This document shows positions 35,403 through 44,966 of a stretch of DNA of 64,000 nt, in pieces. Position numbers and translations under genes: made by a program. Numbering within the stretch: the stretch's first letter is position 1; each line of letters starts with the position of its first letter. Source of the DNA: Paenilisteria newyorkensis (GTDB taxonomy: Bacteria; Bacillota; Bacilli; Lactobacillales; Listeriaceae); NCBI RefSeq assembly GCF_000766145.1, contig NZ_JNFB01000035.1, forward strand, positions 1-64,000, given 5' to 3'. Under the pieces are notes generated by a model, which ran no database searches, had not been told where the DNA came from, and worked only from the letters and a program-made list of their open reading frames with translations.

Positions 35403-38400
35403 CTATTTGATTAGTTCTGCGGTTTCTTCTAAGCGTACCGAAACGAGCTTCGAAACACCGGATTCCTGCATTGTTACACCGTACAACACGTCCGCTTCCT
35501 CCATCGTGCCTTTGCGGTGGGTAATGACGATAAACTGAATATTCGTCTCAAATTTCTTCAAATAACGACTGAAACGCGTCACATTTGCCTCATCCAGCGC
35601 CGCCTCCACCTCATCCAAAATACAGAATGGCATCGGTCGCACGCGAATAATGGCAAATAATAAAGCAATCGCAGTTAGCGCACGCTCTCCACCCGAAAGT
35701 AGACTCAGATTTTGCAACTTCTTGCCTGGTGGTTGCGCTTCGATATCAACGCCTGTCGTTAAGACCTCATCCGGATTTTGCAAAATAAGTCTTGCCTGTC
35801 CACCACCAAAAAGCTCGGGGAAAACAATCGCAAATTCAGCTTGAATCGCGGTGAAAGACGCTTCAAATCGTTTCTTCATCTCTTCGTCCATCTCGTCCAT
35901 CACTTGGAATAACGTGGATTTAGCTTCGAGTAAATCAGCCTGTTGCCCATTTAGGAAATCAAAACGTTCTTTAATCCGCTCAAATTCATCGATGGCGCCA
36001 ATATTGACCACGCCAAGCTCATCAATCGAGCGTTTTAATAGACGGACTTTGGATCGTGCGTTATCGATATCCATATCTTCCACCATGCGTTCTTTAGCCG
36101 CCTCAAACGTGAGCACATAAGCTTCTGATAGGCGCTCTAAACGATTGTCTACATCTGCGTCTAAACGGCTTAGGCTGACCTCTGCGGTTGTTTTTTGCTC
36201 CATGTAGAAACTTGCCTGATTATGTTTTTGCTGTAACGCTTCTTCTTGAACTGCCAAGCTCTCTTGTAATGCCGTCCGTTTTTCGCGTAATTGGTCGCGT
36301 TTCGTCGCGGCCTGTTCTTTCTCGATACGCGCATTATCAATGATTTCTGCTAGCTCTTCTGTACTCGTATGCACCGTTTCCAGATTCGATTGGAGCATCG
36401 CCAGCTTCGACGTGATCGCTTCTTTTTGGTTATAGTAATCAGCCATATCGGTTTCCAGCGTCAACAGAGCTTGTTCCGCCGTCTGAAGCTGTTCACGACT
36501 GACTGCCACACGGGATTTCAGCGTAGAATAGCTCTCCTGATCGCTCGCACGATTATGTTCTTGTTCTTTACTTTGCTTCGTCATCCGCTGAATCTCTTCG
36601 TCTTTATCGATAATTTCCAGCGCCAGCACCGTCAACTCTTGTTGCAATTTCTCTTTCCGTTCGGTCAATTGTTGATGCTCTGATGTGCCTTCTTCTTTCT
36701 CCATATCGTAAATTTGAAGCTGTTTGTTCGCGACGGCTAAGCGTTCTTCCGCGCGTTCTTTTTTACCGAGCAATTCCGTTTCCTGTAAACGCAACGATTC
36801 GCCGATAGATCTAGCTTCTTCCAACTGCTCTCGTTTTCCTTTTACTTCTTCTTTCAATGCCGCAAATTGTTTCTCCGTTTTCGCAACAGATACCGTCATT
36901 TGTGCAATCGTTTTACTCAAGTTTTCCAATTCATGTTTTCGCGTCATGATCGATGACTTGCCTTGCGCTGTTGCTCCACCGGTCATGGAACCGCCAGCAT
37001 TCACGACATCGCCTTCCAACGTCACGACACGATAGCGGAAGTTTACCAATTTGGCGAGTACGTTCGCGCCTTTTAAATCCTTCGCCAAAATGGTGGTACC
37101 AAGCGCGTTCAAAATCACGTTTTCCACTTGGGCATCGTACGTCAACACATCACTTGCCAATGCGACAAACGCTGGTTGTTGCTCTAAACTGTGCTTTGTT
37201 GCCATTGGAATTTGGCGTGGTTGAATCGTTGTCAGCGGTAAGAACGTCGCCCGTCCAGCCCGCGTTTGTTTCAAATAGCTAATCGCTTCACGTGCCGCTT
37301 GATCATCACGCACAATGATATGTTGGGCGTTCGCACCAAGCGCAATCTCAAGCGCCTTCTGGTAATGCTCCGGAATCTCGACCAATTCCACAAACGCGCC
37401 CATAATCCCGTTCAACTTCTTCTTCGCCTTCAAAACTTCACGAACACCTTGGAAAAATCCAGCGTAATCATCCGCAAGCTCCGCCAATGTTTCCTGACGC
37501 GATTTCGCTTGTTGAATCGTTTCATATTGCCGATACATATCACGCTCTTGCTTCGTGAACACCGCTTCCTGCTTCGCCAATTCCTGCTGAATCTCCTGAT
37601 AATGCGTCATCTGATCCGCCAGTTTAGTCCGCATTTCGTCCACATGCTTCTTCAAAATTTCGACATTCGCAATAATTTCGTTCCGTTCTGTAATATGTTG
37701 CTGATTCTCATGATCCAGTTTCTCCGAACGACCTTGCATCTGCGACAACTGACGCTCCAAATAACCAATATCATTTTTCATCGTTGTTTGCGTGTGGCGT
37801 AACTCGATATAATCGCTTTTCATGTTCTCGATTTTTTCTTCCGACAAGTTGCTATACTCCGCCAATTTGGCCTCCAGCACTTTCTTTTCTTTCAGGAAAA
37901 CTTCGAGCGCGGTTTCTTTTTCTAGCTTATCTTGCAAAAGCACTTGTTTCTGCGCTTCAAACGTCTTGATTTTCGCTTCGAGTTGCTGCAGGTTTTCATG
38001 CATCGCCTGCTCGTTCTCATTGCTATGTTTCTTCCGCTCTAGCGCCACGTTTCGCTTCCCTTCCAGTTGTTCCAAGCGTTCCGTCACAACGAGAAGTTCC
38101 GCTTGCGTCGCGTCCATTTGCGCATCCATATCCGCGAGCATCTGCTTCTGCGCGAAAATCTGCGCTTCTTCCTGCTTAATTTCCGCTTGCATCGCCGTCA
38201 AAATCTCGCCATTCTTCGCAAATTCTGCTTTTTGGACCGCGATTTTTTCCGTGAAAGCTTCAATTTCAGCCACGAGTAGCGTCACTTCGTATTTCTCCAA
38301 CTCTTCCTGCTGGAATAAATAGTCCTTCGCCACGCTCGCCTGCATCTCAAGCGGCTCCAATTGCCCTTCCAGCTCATATAAAATATCCTGCACCCGGTTC

Positions 38401-38963
38401 AAGTTCTCTTCCGTTTCAAAAAGCTTGTTTTCCGCTTGTTTCTTCCGATGCTTGTACTTCAAAACGCCCGCCGCTTCTTCAAAAATCGACCGCCGTTCCT
38501 CTGGCTTGCTATTTAAAATCTCATCAATTTTCCCTTGACTAATAATCGAAAACGACTCGCGTCCAAGGCCTGAATCCATAAACAAATCCACGATATCTTT
38601 CAGACGACATGACTGCTTATTAATCAAATAATCGCTATCTCCATTACGGAAAATACGTCTCGTCACCGAAACCTCACTATAATCAAGCGGTAAAAAACGA
38701 TCTTCGTTCTCAAAAACAAGCGAAACCTCCGCAAAATTAATCGGTTTTCGCGAATCACTTCCAGCAAAAATAACGTCACCCATCCGGCCACCGCGAAGGC
38801 TTTTGGCAGATTGCTCCCCAAGTACCCAGCGAATCGCCTCGGTAATATTACTTTTTCCACTTCCATTTGGGCCTACTATCGCTGTAGTGCCCGGCACAAA
38901 ATCAATTACCATTTTATCAGCAAATGACTTGAAACCATTCATTTCTAATCGCTTTAATAACAT
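35403..38963 (-). CDS. smc: Chromosome partition protein SMC
   Basis: The 1186-residue condensin ATPase that organises and segregates the chromosome. Head motifs: GPNGSGKSN (near 32) in the N-terminal half; LSGGERALTAIALL and FCILDEVEAALDEAN (about 1090-1130) in the C-terminal half. Between them lie two long coiled coils, and a hinge (about 510-690) with DDYAGFFQGVREVL and VTLEGDVVNAGGSMTGG. Length matches Bacillus SMC (1186). It follows rnc and precedes ftsY in one operon. Confidence 0.99.
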   Translation of the reverse strand: MLLKRLEMNGFKSFADKMVIDFVPGTTAIVGPNGSGKSNITEAIRWVLGEQSAKSLRGGRMGDVIFAGSDSRKPINFAEVSLVFENEDRFLPLDYSEVSVTRRIFRNGDSDYLINKQSCRLKDIVDLFMDSGLGRESFSIISQGKIDEILNSKPEERRSIFEEAAGVLKYKHRKKQAENKLFETEENLNRVQDILYELEGQLEPLEMQASVAKDYLFQQEELEKYEVTLLVAEIEAFTEKIAVQKAEFAKNGEILTAMQAEIKQEEAQIFAQKQMLADMDAQMDATQAELLVVTERLEQLEGKRNVALERKKHSNENEQAMHENLQQLEAKIKTFEAQKQVLLQDKLEKETALEVFLKEKKVLEAKLAEYSNLSEEKIENMKSDYIELRHTQTTMKNDIGYLERQLSQMQGRSEKLDHENQQHITERNEIIANVEILKKHVDEMRTKLADQMTHYQEIQQELAKQEAVFTKQERDMYRQYETIQQAKSRQETLAELADDYAGFFQGVREVLKAKKKLNGIMGAFVELVEIPEHYQKALEIALGANAQHIIVRDDQAAREAISYLKQTRAGRATFLPLTTIQPRQIPMATKHSLEQQPAFVALASDVLTYDAQVENVILNALGTTILAKDLKGANVLAKLVNFRYRVVTLEGDVVNAGGSMTGGATAQGKSSIMTRKHELENLSKTIAQMTVSVAKTEKQFAALKEEVKGKREQLEEARSIGESLRLQETELLGKKERAEERLAVANKQLQIYDMEKEEGTSEHQQLTERKEKLQQELTVLALEIIDKDEEIQRMTKQSKEQEHNRASDQESYSTLKSRVAVSREQLQTAEQALLTLETDMADYYNQKEAITSKLAMLQSNLETVHTSTEELAEIIDNARIEKEQAATKRDQLREKRTALQESLAVQEEALQQKHNQASFYMEQKTTAEVSLSRLDADVDNRLERLSEAYVLTFEAAKERMVEDMDIDNARSKVRLLKRSIDELGVVNIGAIDEFERIKERFDFLNGQQADLLEAKSTLFQVMDEMDEEMKKRFEASFTAIQAEFAIVFPELFGGGQARLILQNPDEVLTTGVDIEAQPPGKKLQNLSLLSGGERALTAIALLFAIIRVRPMPFCILDEVEAALDEANVTRFSRYLKKFETNIQFIVITHRKGTMEEADVLYGVTMQESGVSKLVSVRLEETAELIK

Positions 38964-38982
38964 GTCCGGACTCCTTCACCGC

Positions 38983-39672
38983 TTAGTTTTGGCGCAACGC
39001 TTGGATAGCGCTTTTGGCGGCATTTTGCTCCGCTTGTTTCTTCGTTTTACCAGTTCCAGCGCCGCGTTTTTCTTGATTGATGGCGACGATAGCTTCGAAA
39101 GCCTTGCTGTGCGCTGGTCCTTTTTCATCTAGAATCGTATACGTAATCACGACGTCACGGTCTTTTTGCACAATTTCTTGTAGCTGCGTTTTATAATCGA
39201 CGGTCTGCTCAAAATAGCCCACATCGATTTTCGGAAACACGACGCGCTCTAAGAAACGCACGACCTTGTCCAGCCCCTGATCGAGGAATAGCGCTCCGAT
39301 AAAGGACTCGAATACGTCTGCGAGCAAGGCCGGGCGTGTTCTGCCACCAGCGCGCTCTTCCCCGCGTCCAAGTCGCACATACCGCGAGAAGTTCACCATC
39401 TCCGCAAAATCGACGAGCGAGGGCTCACAAACGATTGCTGCACGCATTTTCGTCATTTGTCCCTCCGCCATATTTGGAAATTTCGTGAATAAATAATGTG
39501 AAACGGTCACCTCAAGCACCGCGTCCCCTAGAAACTCCAAACGCTCATTATCCTCGATTTTCTCCTTGCGATGTTCGTTCACGTAAGACGAGTGCGTAAA
39601 AGCCGTTTTTAGAAGATTCGTATCCGTGAATGTAAAACCAACACTTTCCTGTAATTCTTCCCAAAGATTCAT
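38983..39672 (-). CDS. rnc: Ribonuclease III
   Basis: RNase III cuts double-stranded RNA in rRNA maturation and regulation. At 229 residues it has the nuclease signature [14 protein letters not shown] (near 38-51) with catalytic acidic residues, and a C-terminal dsRNA-binding domain (about 155-229, ending [16 protein letters not shown]). ATG 39672 is used because GGAGGC lies just upstream of it and within the five codons of the longer frame. Confidence 0.98.
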   Translation of the reverse strand: MNLWEELQESVGFTFTDTNLLKTAFTHSSYVNEHRKEKIEDNERLEFLGDAVLEVTVSHYLFTKFPNMAEGQMTKMRAAIVCEPSLVDFAEMVNFSRYVRLGRGEERAGGRTRPALLADVFESFIGALFLDQGLDKVVRFLERVVFPKIDVGYFEQTVDYKTQLQEIVQKDRDVVITYTILDEKGPAHSKAFEAIVAINQEKRGAGTGKTKKQAEQNAAKSAIQALRQN

Positions 39673-39761
39673 CCGTAAAGCCTCCATTTCGATACACCAG
39701 AGCTTTATTTTCTAAACATCTTTAAAATAAGAGTCTGCTTAGAAAATAAACTTTAATGTGG

Positions 39762-39842
39762 AAAAAGAGGATGTCTAGATGCGCGACAGAATTTTTAACC
39801 GGAATACCCGTCTAAAACAGTCTGTGCTACCTAGACACCCTC
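39762..39842 (-). terminator. Long structured terminator of acpP
   Basis: Outer stem 39767-39778 with 39831-39842 (GAGGGTGTCTAG/CTAGACATCCTC on the minus strand, one G-U pair), inner ACAGA/TCTGT pairing, then TTTTT. At about 76 bases it is larger than an ordinary terminator. Confidence 0.7.
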
Positions 39843-39868
39843 GTTCATTTGTTTAAAACAAGTCGGAA

Positions 39869-40105
<237 letters not shown>

Positions 40106-40126
40106 TTACTTCACCTCCCTCCAAGT

Positions 40127-40155
40127 ATTATATAGGATTTCTTCGTATTCGTAAA
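40127..40155 (-). promoter_or_regulatory. Promoter of acpP
   Basis: -35 TTTACG (40150-40155 in complement), 17-base spacer, and perfect -10 TATAAT (40127-40132). It lets acpP be expressed apart from the upstream genes. Confidence 0.75.
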
Positions 40156-40205
40156 CTATTAATTAAAAAATTGTTTAAATTAGCGATATTCCAGGTGCCG
40201 CTGAG

Positions 40206-41345
40206 CTATTTATTTAGGTATATCTCATAGTTTTCCGCGTAGCTTTTCGTTGCATCTAAGCCAAAGTGGGTAAAAATATCCTGTTTTATCTTAGCGTTTT
40301 CTGGATGGCGCAAATCACTTTTGTCATCTGCCATATCCAGCTTTCTGCCCAGTAGTTCCGCTCGATTTCGAAACAGGATACTAAAACCAATGGACTCAAA
40401 TCGATATGGATTGCTACTGTAGTGCATAGCGTCTATTGCCTCGTTTAGATAGCGGTTATAGTTTTTAATATTCGTTTCTAAATAAATCATACCATATTGA
40501 AGATAAACCGTATCAGGATCTTGTCCATCAATGCTACGACTATATGAAATTGGAAATTCAAGCTCTGCTGGTTGAAGCGACCTGTTTCCAATAACATTAT
40601 ATTCTCCATAATAGAAAACATTGTCAGCAATAAAATCTGACGGAAAAGCCGGACACGTGGCAAGTTCGTCTAAATCAAAGTTCTCAGTGTCACTGACTTT
40701 ATTATACACTTTAATGACTATAGGCTTTCCCATCAGATGCAAGCCATAATGCTTTTCTTGTAATATGCCTTTTTCAACCGCTTTTCGAATTGGATCAATA
40801 ACTAACAAGATTCTGCCTACACCAAATTTTCTTCTCCCTAATTTAAAGGTAAAAAAGTCACCCGCTTGGTATTTTTTACGTTGGCGCTTCATTGATTTAA
40901 AGGCATTTAGCTGTTTCAAATCTTTCTCTGTTGAGTCGCGCATCCATTGATTCAACCAGAGTTTTAAATCATCAAAACTCTGCCCTTCCTCTTCATTGCC
41001 AAAAGAATTATAGAATGTCGTCTGCGTGGTGAAATTAGCAATTGTAACATAGCCATTGTATCTAAAATAGACACCAACGCCTCGACAATTTTGTAGCGCA
41101 GTAAAATTCAATTTCTTCGGTTTTCCTTTTGCTGTCTTTGGAAGCAGGATTGTTCTATTTTCAGAAGTATTTTCATTTAGACTGGTCTCAAAATAGCTAT
41201 TCTCATGGACATTTATTTGTTTGCATAATGCATCACCATCAAAAAATAGCGTTATGTGTTCATTGAATACGACCCTATCCCAACTATCCTCAATAAGCGT
41301 CAGGCCAAGATAGCTCCGCTGTTCATTTGTTAATTCGAACAACAT
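40206..41345 (-). CDS. Imm26-like accessory protein between fabG and acpP
   Basis: A 379-residue soluble protein. A middle segment (YQAGDFFTFKLGRRKFGVGRIL, about 160-185) has the look of the Imm26 immunity domain found near polymorphic toxins. The rest, including DDLKLWLNQW and a C-terminal helical part, is unassigned. ATG 41345 is chosen from CTAGGAGTG upstream. In related genomes fabG and acpP are adjacent, so this looks like an insertion. No toxin gene is nearby. It is preceded by repeat element R and followed by the acpP promoter. It has no visible promoter of its own and may be read from the fabG transcript. Confidence 0.6.
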   Translation of the reverse strand: MLFELTNEQRSYLGLTLIEDSWDRVVFNEHITLFFDGDALCKQINVHENSYFETSLNENTSENRTILLPKTAKGKPKKLNFTALQNCRGVGVYFRYNGYVTIANFTTQTTFYNSFGNEEEGQSFDDLKLWLNQWMRDSTEKDLKQLNAFKSMKRQRKKYQAGDFFTFKLGRRKFGVGRILLVIDPIRKAVEKGILQEKHYGLHLMGKPIVIKVYNKVSDTENFDLDELATCPAFPSDFIADNVFYYGEYNVIGNRSLQPAELEFPISYSRSIDGQDPDTVYLQYGMIYLETNIKNYNRYLNEAIDAMHYSSNPYRFESIGFSILFRNRAELLGRKLDMADDKSDLRHPENAKIKQDIFTHFGLDATKSYAENYEIYLNK

Positions 41346-41427
41346 TTTTTCACTCCTAGCTAAGCACTTTTCTGAATTTATTAATTTCACCTTGACTACC
41401 TTCCAAATCATCCCCGTACCACCAAAC

Positions 41428-41552
41428 TGCCGGGCGACGAGAAATGCCCAGATTCTAGGCGAAGTCGAGCACCGAAGCGGAGCGTACTCAGGTACGTGAG
41501 CATCGGAGCACAGACTTTAACGACGAAGATGGGTATTTCTCGTCGCCCGGCA
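41428..41552 (+). ncRNA. Structured repeat element R, copy 1
   Basis: A 125-base element begins three bases 3' of the fabG stop. Its 23-nt closing arms (41428-41450, 41530-41552) pair along their whole length with one G-U. Inside, AGTC/GACT, CCGA/TCGG and GCGTAC/GTACGT form a nested core hairpin. Copy 2 is at 48672. The G-U positions read only on the plus strand, opposite to fabG. The internal core is almost identical between copies; the outer arms are not. Confidence 0.7.
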
Positions 41553-41555
41553 AGA

Positions 41556-42299
41556 CTACATTGTCATGCCGCCATCAACTGCGATCGTCTGCCCCGTCAT
41601 GTAGCTTGAAACATCGCTTGCCAAGAACAATACAGCATTCGCAACGTCTTCCACTGAACCGTATTTACCAAGCGGAATTTGTGCTAACATTGCTTCTTTT
41701 GTTGCTTCATCAAGCTCATCCGTCATTTCCGTAGCAATGAAACCTGGAGCGACCGCGTTCACGTTAATGCCACGTGTTGCTAATTCACGCGCCGTTGTTT
41801 TCGTAAGACCGATAACGCCGGCTTTACTCGCCACGTAGTTTGCTTGACCTGCGTTTCCAATCAAGCCAACAACGGACGTGATGTTAATAATTTTACCGTA
41901 GCGCTGTTTCATCATCGTGCGAGAAACGGCTTTTGTGCATAGGAAAACGCCTTTTAGATTCGTATCGATAACCGCATCCCATTCGTCTACTTTCATGCGC
42001 ATCAATAGGTTATCGCGCGTAATTCCTGCGTTATTGACTAAAATATCGATTCGACCGTATTTGTCGACTGCTTCTTTAAATAAGGCTTGTACGTCTTCCT
42101 CCACAGCAACATTTGCTTTCATCGCCGCTGCTTCTCCGCCCGCTGCTACAATCTCGCTAACGATTGCTTCTGCTGCTTCCTGAGAGCCATTGTAGTTAAA
42201 AAATACCGTTGCGCCTTGCTTGGCTAGCGTCAGAACGATTTCGCGACCAATGCCGCGCGAACCGCCTGTAACTAGGGCTACTTTTCCTGTTAAAGTCAT
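41556..42299 (-). CDS. fabG: 3-oxoacyl-ACP reductase
   Basis: FabG reduces 3-ketoacyl-ACP in fatty-acid elongation. At 247 residues it has GGSRGIG (near 13), NNAGITRD (near 87) and the catalytic S...YxxxK (S139, Y152, K156 approximately, in [23 protein letters not shown]). The C-terminal [14 protein letters not shown] is intact. ATG overlaps the fabD stop by 4 bases. Confidence 0.98.
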   Translation of the reverse strand: MTLTGKVALVTGGSRGIGREIVLTLAKQGATVFFNYNGSQEAAEAIVSEIVAAGGEAAAMKANVAVEEDVQALFKEAVDKYGRIDILVNNAGITRDNLLMRMKVDEWDAVIDTNLKGVFLCTKAVSRTMMKQRYGKIINITSVVGLIGNAGQANYVASKAGVIGLTKTTARELATRGINVNAVAPGFIATEMTDELDEATKEAMLAQIPLGKYGSVEDVANAVLFLASDVSSYMTGQTIAVDGGMTM

Positions 42300-43246
42300 T
42301 GTTTTGCTGCCTCCTTCAATTGTTCCGCTACTTCTTTGACAGAGGCTACATCACCTGCTGCTAGAATCGTTACATCGCGATTAATTTTCTTGATTAGGCC
42401 GGAAAGTACTTTGCCTGAACCGATTTCAACAAACGTATCCACGCCTTCTGCTACGAGATTCGTAATGATATCTTCCCACAAAACGGGCGAATAGATTTGT
42501 TGTACTAATTTTTCTGGGATCGCGTTTTTATCTGTCGTTGCTTTTGCGTCAACGTTATTCACGACTGGAATCGTGCCGTCTTGGAAAGTTACTTTTTCTA
42601 ACTCTGCTTGGAATTGTTCGGCCGCTGGAACCATTAATTTAGAGTGGAATGGGCCGCTTACTGCAAGAGGTAACACGCGTTTGGCACCTGCAACTTTTGC
42701 TTGTTCGCCTGCTTTTTCAACGCCTGCTACGGTTCCTGAAATCACGATTTGGCCCGGGCAGTTGAGGTTCGCTAGCTGCACGTCATCGCCTTCTGTCGTT
42801 ACGGAATCCGTTATGGCGCCTAGTGTTTCGCGATCTAAGCCTAAAACTGCTGCCATCGCGCCTTGACCATTTGGCACAGCTGCTTCCATCAATTTACCGC
42901 GACGGTGTACTAAATAAATCGCGTCTTCTGCTGACAAAAAACCGCCTGCAACAAGCGCGCTGTACTCGCCTAAACTATGTCCTGCAACGAAATCCGCTTG
43001 GACACCATACGTTTCCAATGCTTTTAAAATTGCCACACTCGTCGAAACAAGCGCTGGTTGGGCGTTTTCTGATTTTGTTAAAAGTTCCATTGGACCGTTC
43101 TCGATCACGTCGGTGATGGAATAGCCTAATTTAGCGTCAGCTGCTGTATAAACCGCTTTTGCCTCTTGATATTCTGCTGCAACATCTTGCCCCATGCCGA
43201 CTTTTTGTGAGCCTTGACCGGGAAATACGAATGCTATTTTACTCAT
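42296..43246 (-). CDS. fabD: Malonyl-CoA:ACP transacylase
   Basis: FabD loads malonate onto ACP. At 316 residues it has [12 protein letters not shown] (near 8), the nucleophile GHSLGE (near 91) and later histidine in [10 protein letters not shown] (near 198). It overlaps plsX by 8 bases and fabG by 4, indicating one fapR-plsX-fabD-fabG operon. Confidence 0.98.
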   Translation of the reverse strand: MSKIAFVFPGQGSQKVGMGQDVAAEYQEAKAVYTAADAKLGYSITDVIENGPMELLTKSENAQPALVSTSVAILKALETYGVQADFVAGHSLGEYSALVAGGFLSAEDAIYLVHRRGKLMEAAVPNGQGAMAAVLGLDRETLGAITDSVTTEGDDVQLANLNCPGQIVISGTVAGVEKAGEQAKVAGAKRVLPLAVSGPFHSKLMVPAAEQFQAELEKVTFQDGTIPVVNNVDAKATTDKNAIPEKLVQQIYSPVLWEDIITNLVAEGVDTFVEIGSGKVLSGLIKKINRDVTILAAGDVASVKEVAEQLKEAAKQ

Positions 43247-44279
43247 CTTTCGTGCCTCCTTCTTGATTTGCTTTATCTTGTTCTGCTTTTAAGTGACCGC
43301 TCGCCACTTCGGTTATAATTGTTTCCACGACTTGCTTTTGGACCATATCGCGTGCTTGACGAACCGTTGAAAAAATCGCGTTCGCATTGGATGAGCCATG
43401 TGCCTTAATGACTGGGGCTTGGACGCCGAATAAACAAGCGCCGCCGTATTCGCTGTAGTCCATTTTCGCTTTTAGTTCCATCAAATCTTTTTTCAAGAAC
43501 GATGCAGCGATTTTATTTTTGAAGCCGTTCATTAAGCTCATTTTCATCAGGCTGAAGAATGCGCCGGCTGTTCCTTCGATCGATTTCAACACCATGTTCC
43601 CCGTGAAACCGTCTGTTACAATAACATCCGCAACATCCATCATGATATCACGTGATTCCACATTGCCGACAAAATGGTACACGTCTTGATTCTTCATTAA
43701 CTCAAAAGCGCGCTTCGTCAAATCGTTTCCTTTTGTTTCCTCGGTTCCGATATTGAGCAATGCCACGCGCGGACGCTCGATTTTACGGACTTTCTCCGCG
43801 TAAACCGAACCCATTAATCCAAACTGCAAAAGGTGTTCGGGTTTTGCTTCGGAATTCGCACCTAAATCGAGCATCACAAAACCTTTTCCGGTAACGGTTG
43901 GCAAAGTTGGTGCAAGCGCTGGGCGATCGATGCCTTTAATGCGGCCAATCACGAACAGACCCGTTGCCATCAAAGCACCCGTGTTTCCCGCCGAAATGCA
44001 CGCATCTGCCTCGCCATCTTTCACGGCTTGCGCGGCTAAGACCATCGATGCTCTTTTTTTACGCTTCACAGCACGGACTGGTTCATCGTCACTTTCGATT
44101 TTTTCGTCCGTATGTATGATTTGAATGCGCGTTTTATCCGCCAAATATTCATTGATTTTCACTTCATCACCAAAAAGGAGGAACTCTACATCTTTATACT
44201 GTGCCGCGGCTTTCATAACTCCGAGCACAATTTCTTTAGGCGCATTATCGCCGCCCATTGCATCTATCGCGATTCTCAT
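43239..44279 (-). CDS. plsX: Phosphate acyltransferase PlsX
   Basis: PlsX makes acyl-phosphate from acyl-ACP for membrane phospholipid synthesis. At 346 residues it has [10 protein letters not shown] (near 5), [10 protein letters not shown] (near 94) and [18 protein letters not shown] (near 214). ATG overlaps the fapR stop by 4 bases, as in Bacillus. Confidence 0.98.
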   Translation of the reverse strand: MRIAIDAMGGDNAPKEIVLGVMKAAAQYKDVEFLLFGDEVKINEYLADKTRIQIIHTDEKIESDDEPVRAVKRKKRASMVLAAQAVKDGEADACISAGNTGALMATGLFVIGRIKGIDRPALAPTLPTVTGKGFVMLDLGANSEAKPEHLLQFGLMGSVYAEKVRKIERPRVALLNIGTEETKGNDLTKRAFELMKNQDVYHFVGNVESRDIMMDVADVIVTDGFTGNMVLKSIEGTAGAFFSLMKMSLMNGFKNKIAASFLKKDLMELKAKMDYSEYGGACLFGVQAPVIKAHGSSNANAIFSTVRQARDMVQKQVVETIITEVASGHLKAEQDKANQEGGTKDE

Positions 44280-44863
44280 TTCACGTCACTCCTTTTTTCT
44301 TTTGTATGGTACATCTCAAATTTTCCTTTTAAAACCAGTTCATCCCCGACATAGCTGTTAACATCGACAATCGTGATCGACTTACTATCGCGGTCATCAC
44401 GCACTTTCGCCTTGGCAATCACACGCTCGCCTTCTTTTACGGAATGAATAAAACGGACGGTGGCTTGCGTTGTAAGTGCCAAATCGTTCGGAATAATCGC
44501 CGTTGCTAGCGAATTAGCTTGGGCGAACAAATGATGTCCGCGGGCAATTTTATTTCGTTTAAAAACATGTTCTGGACCTACTTCAAAAATCGAAATAGCG
44601 CCTTTATTTAATTCAATGTCAATGATTTCACCGATAATTTCTTCGATTGGAAGGGAGCGAACGGCATCTGCGTAGTTTTCGGAAGCCACGTGTTTGATTC
44701 GTTCGCGAAGTTCTGGAATCGCGAGTGCGACCCGGTCTAGTCGAACGGTCTGCACGCTGACTTGAAACTTTTCGGCCAATTGTTCGTCGGTGATAAACGG
44801 ATTGTCTTCAATCGCTTGGACCAGCCGCGTTTGCCTTTCTTTTTTCGGATATTTTTTCATCCG
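44276..44863 (-). CDS. fapR: Malonyl-CoA-responsive repressor FapR
   Basis: FapR represses lipid synthesis genes and is released by malonyl-CoA. At 195 residues it has an N-terminal HTH ([25 protein letters not shown]), a linker helix and a C-terminal hot-dog ligand domain ([34 protein letters not shown]). ATG 44863 is used because AAAGGAGGG lies 9 bases upstream. A likely self-operator is at 44890. Confidence 0.97.
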   Translation of the reverse strand, partial: RMKKYPKKERQTRLVQAIEDNPFITDEQLAEKFQVSVQTVRLDRVALAIPELRERIKHVASENYADAVRSLPIEEIIGEIIDIELNKGAISIFEVGPEHVFKRNKIARGHHLFAQANSLATAIIPNDLALTTQATVRFIHSVKEGERVIAKAKVRDDRDSKSITIVDVNSYVGDELVLKGKFEMYHTKEKRSDVK

Positions 44864-44889
44864 CGTTCCCTCCTTTTCTTTTTTGAATT

Positions 44890-44906
44890 TTAACACCAGA
44901 TACTAA
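44890..44906. promoter_or_regulatory. Candidate FapR operator
   Basis: TTAACACCAGATACTAA is an imperfect palindrome with outer TTA/TAA and inner half-matches, 27 bases upstream of fapR. It resembles the FapR box family (TTAGTAC-type arms) and lies where autoregulation would act. Confidence 0.6.
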
Positions 44907-44966
44907 GAGTAATATATAAAAAATGCTCTCAACATGCAAGTTATAAGGCTAGGCATGTTTCGGGAA

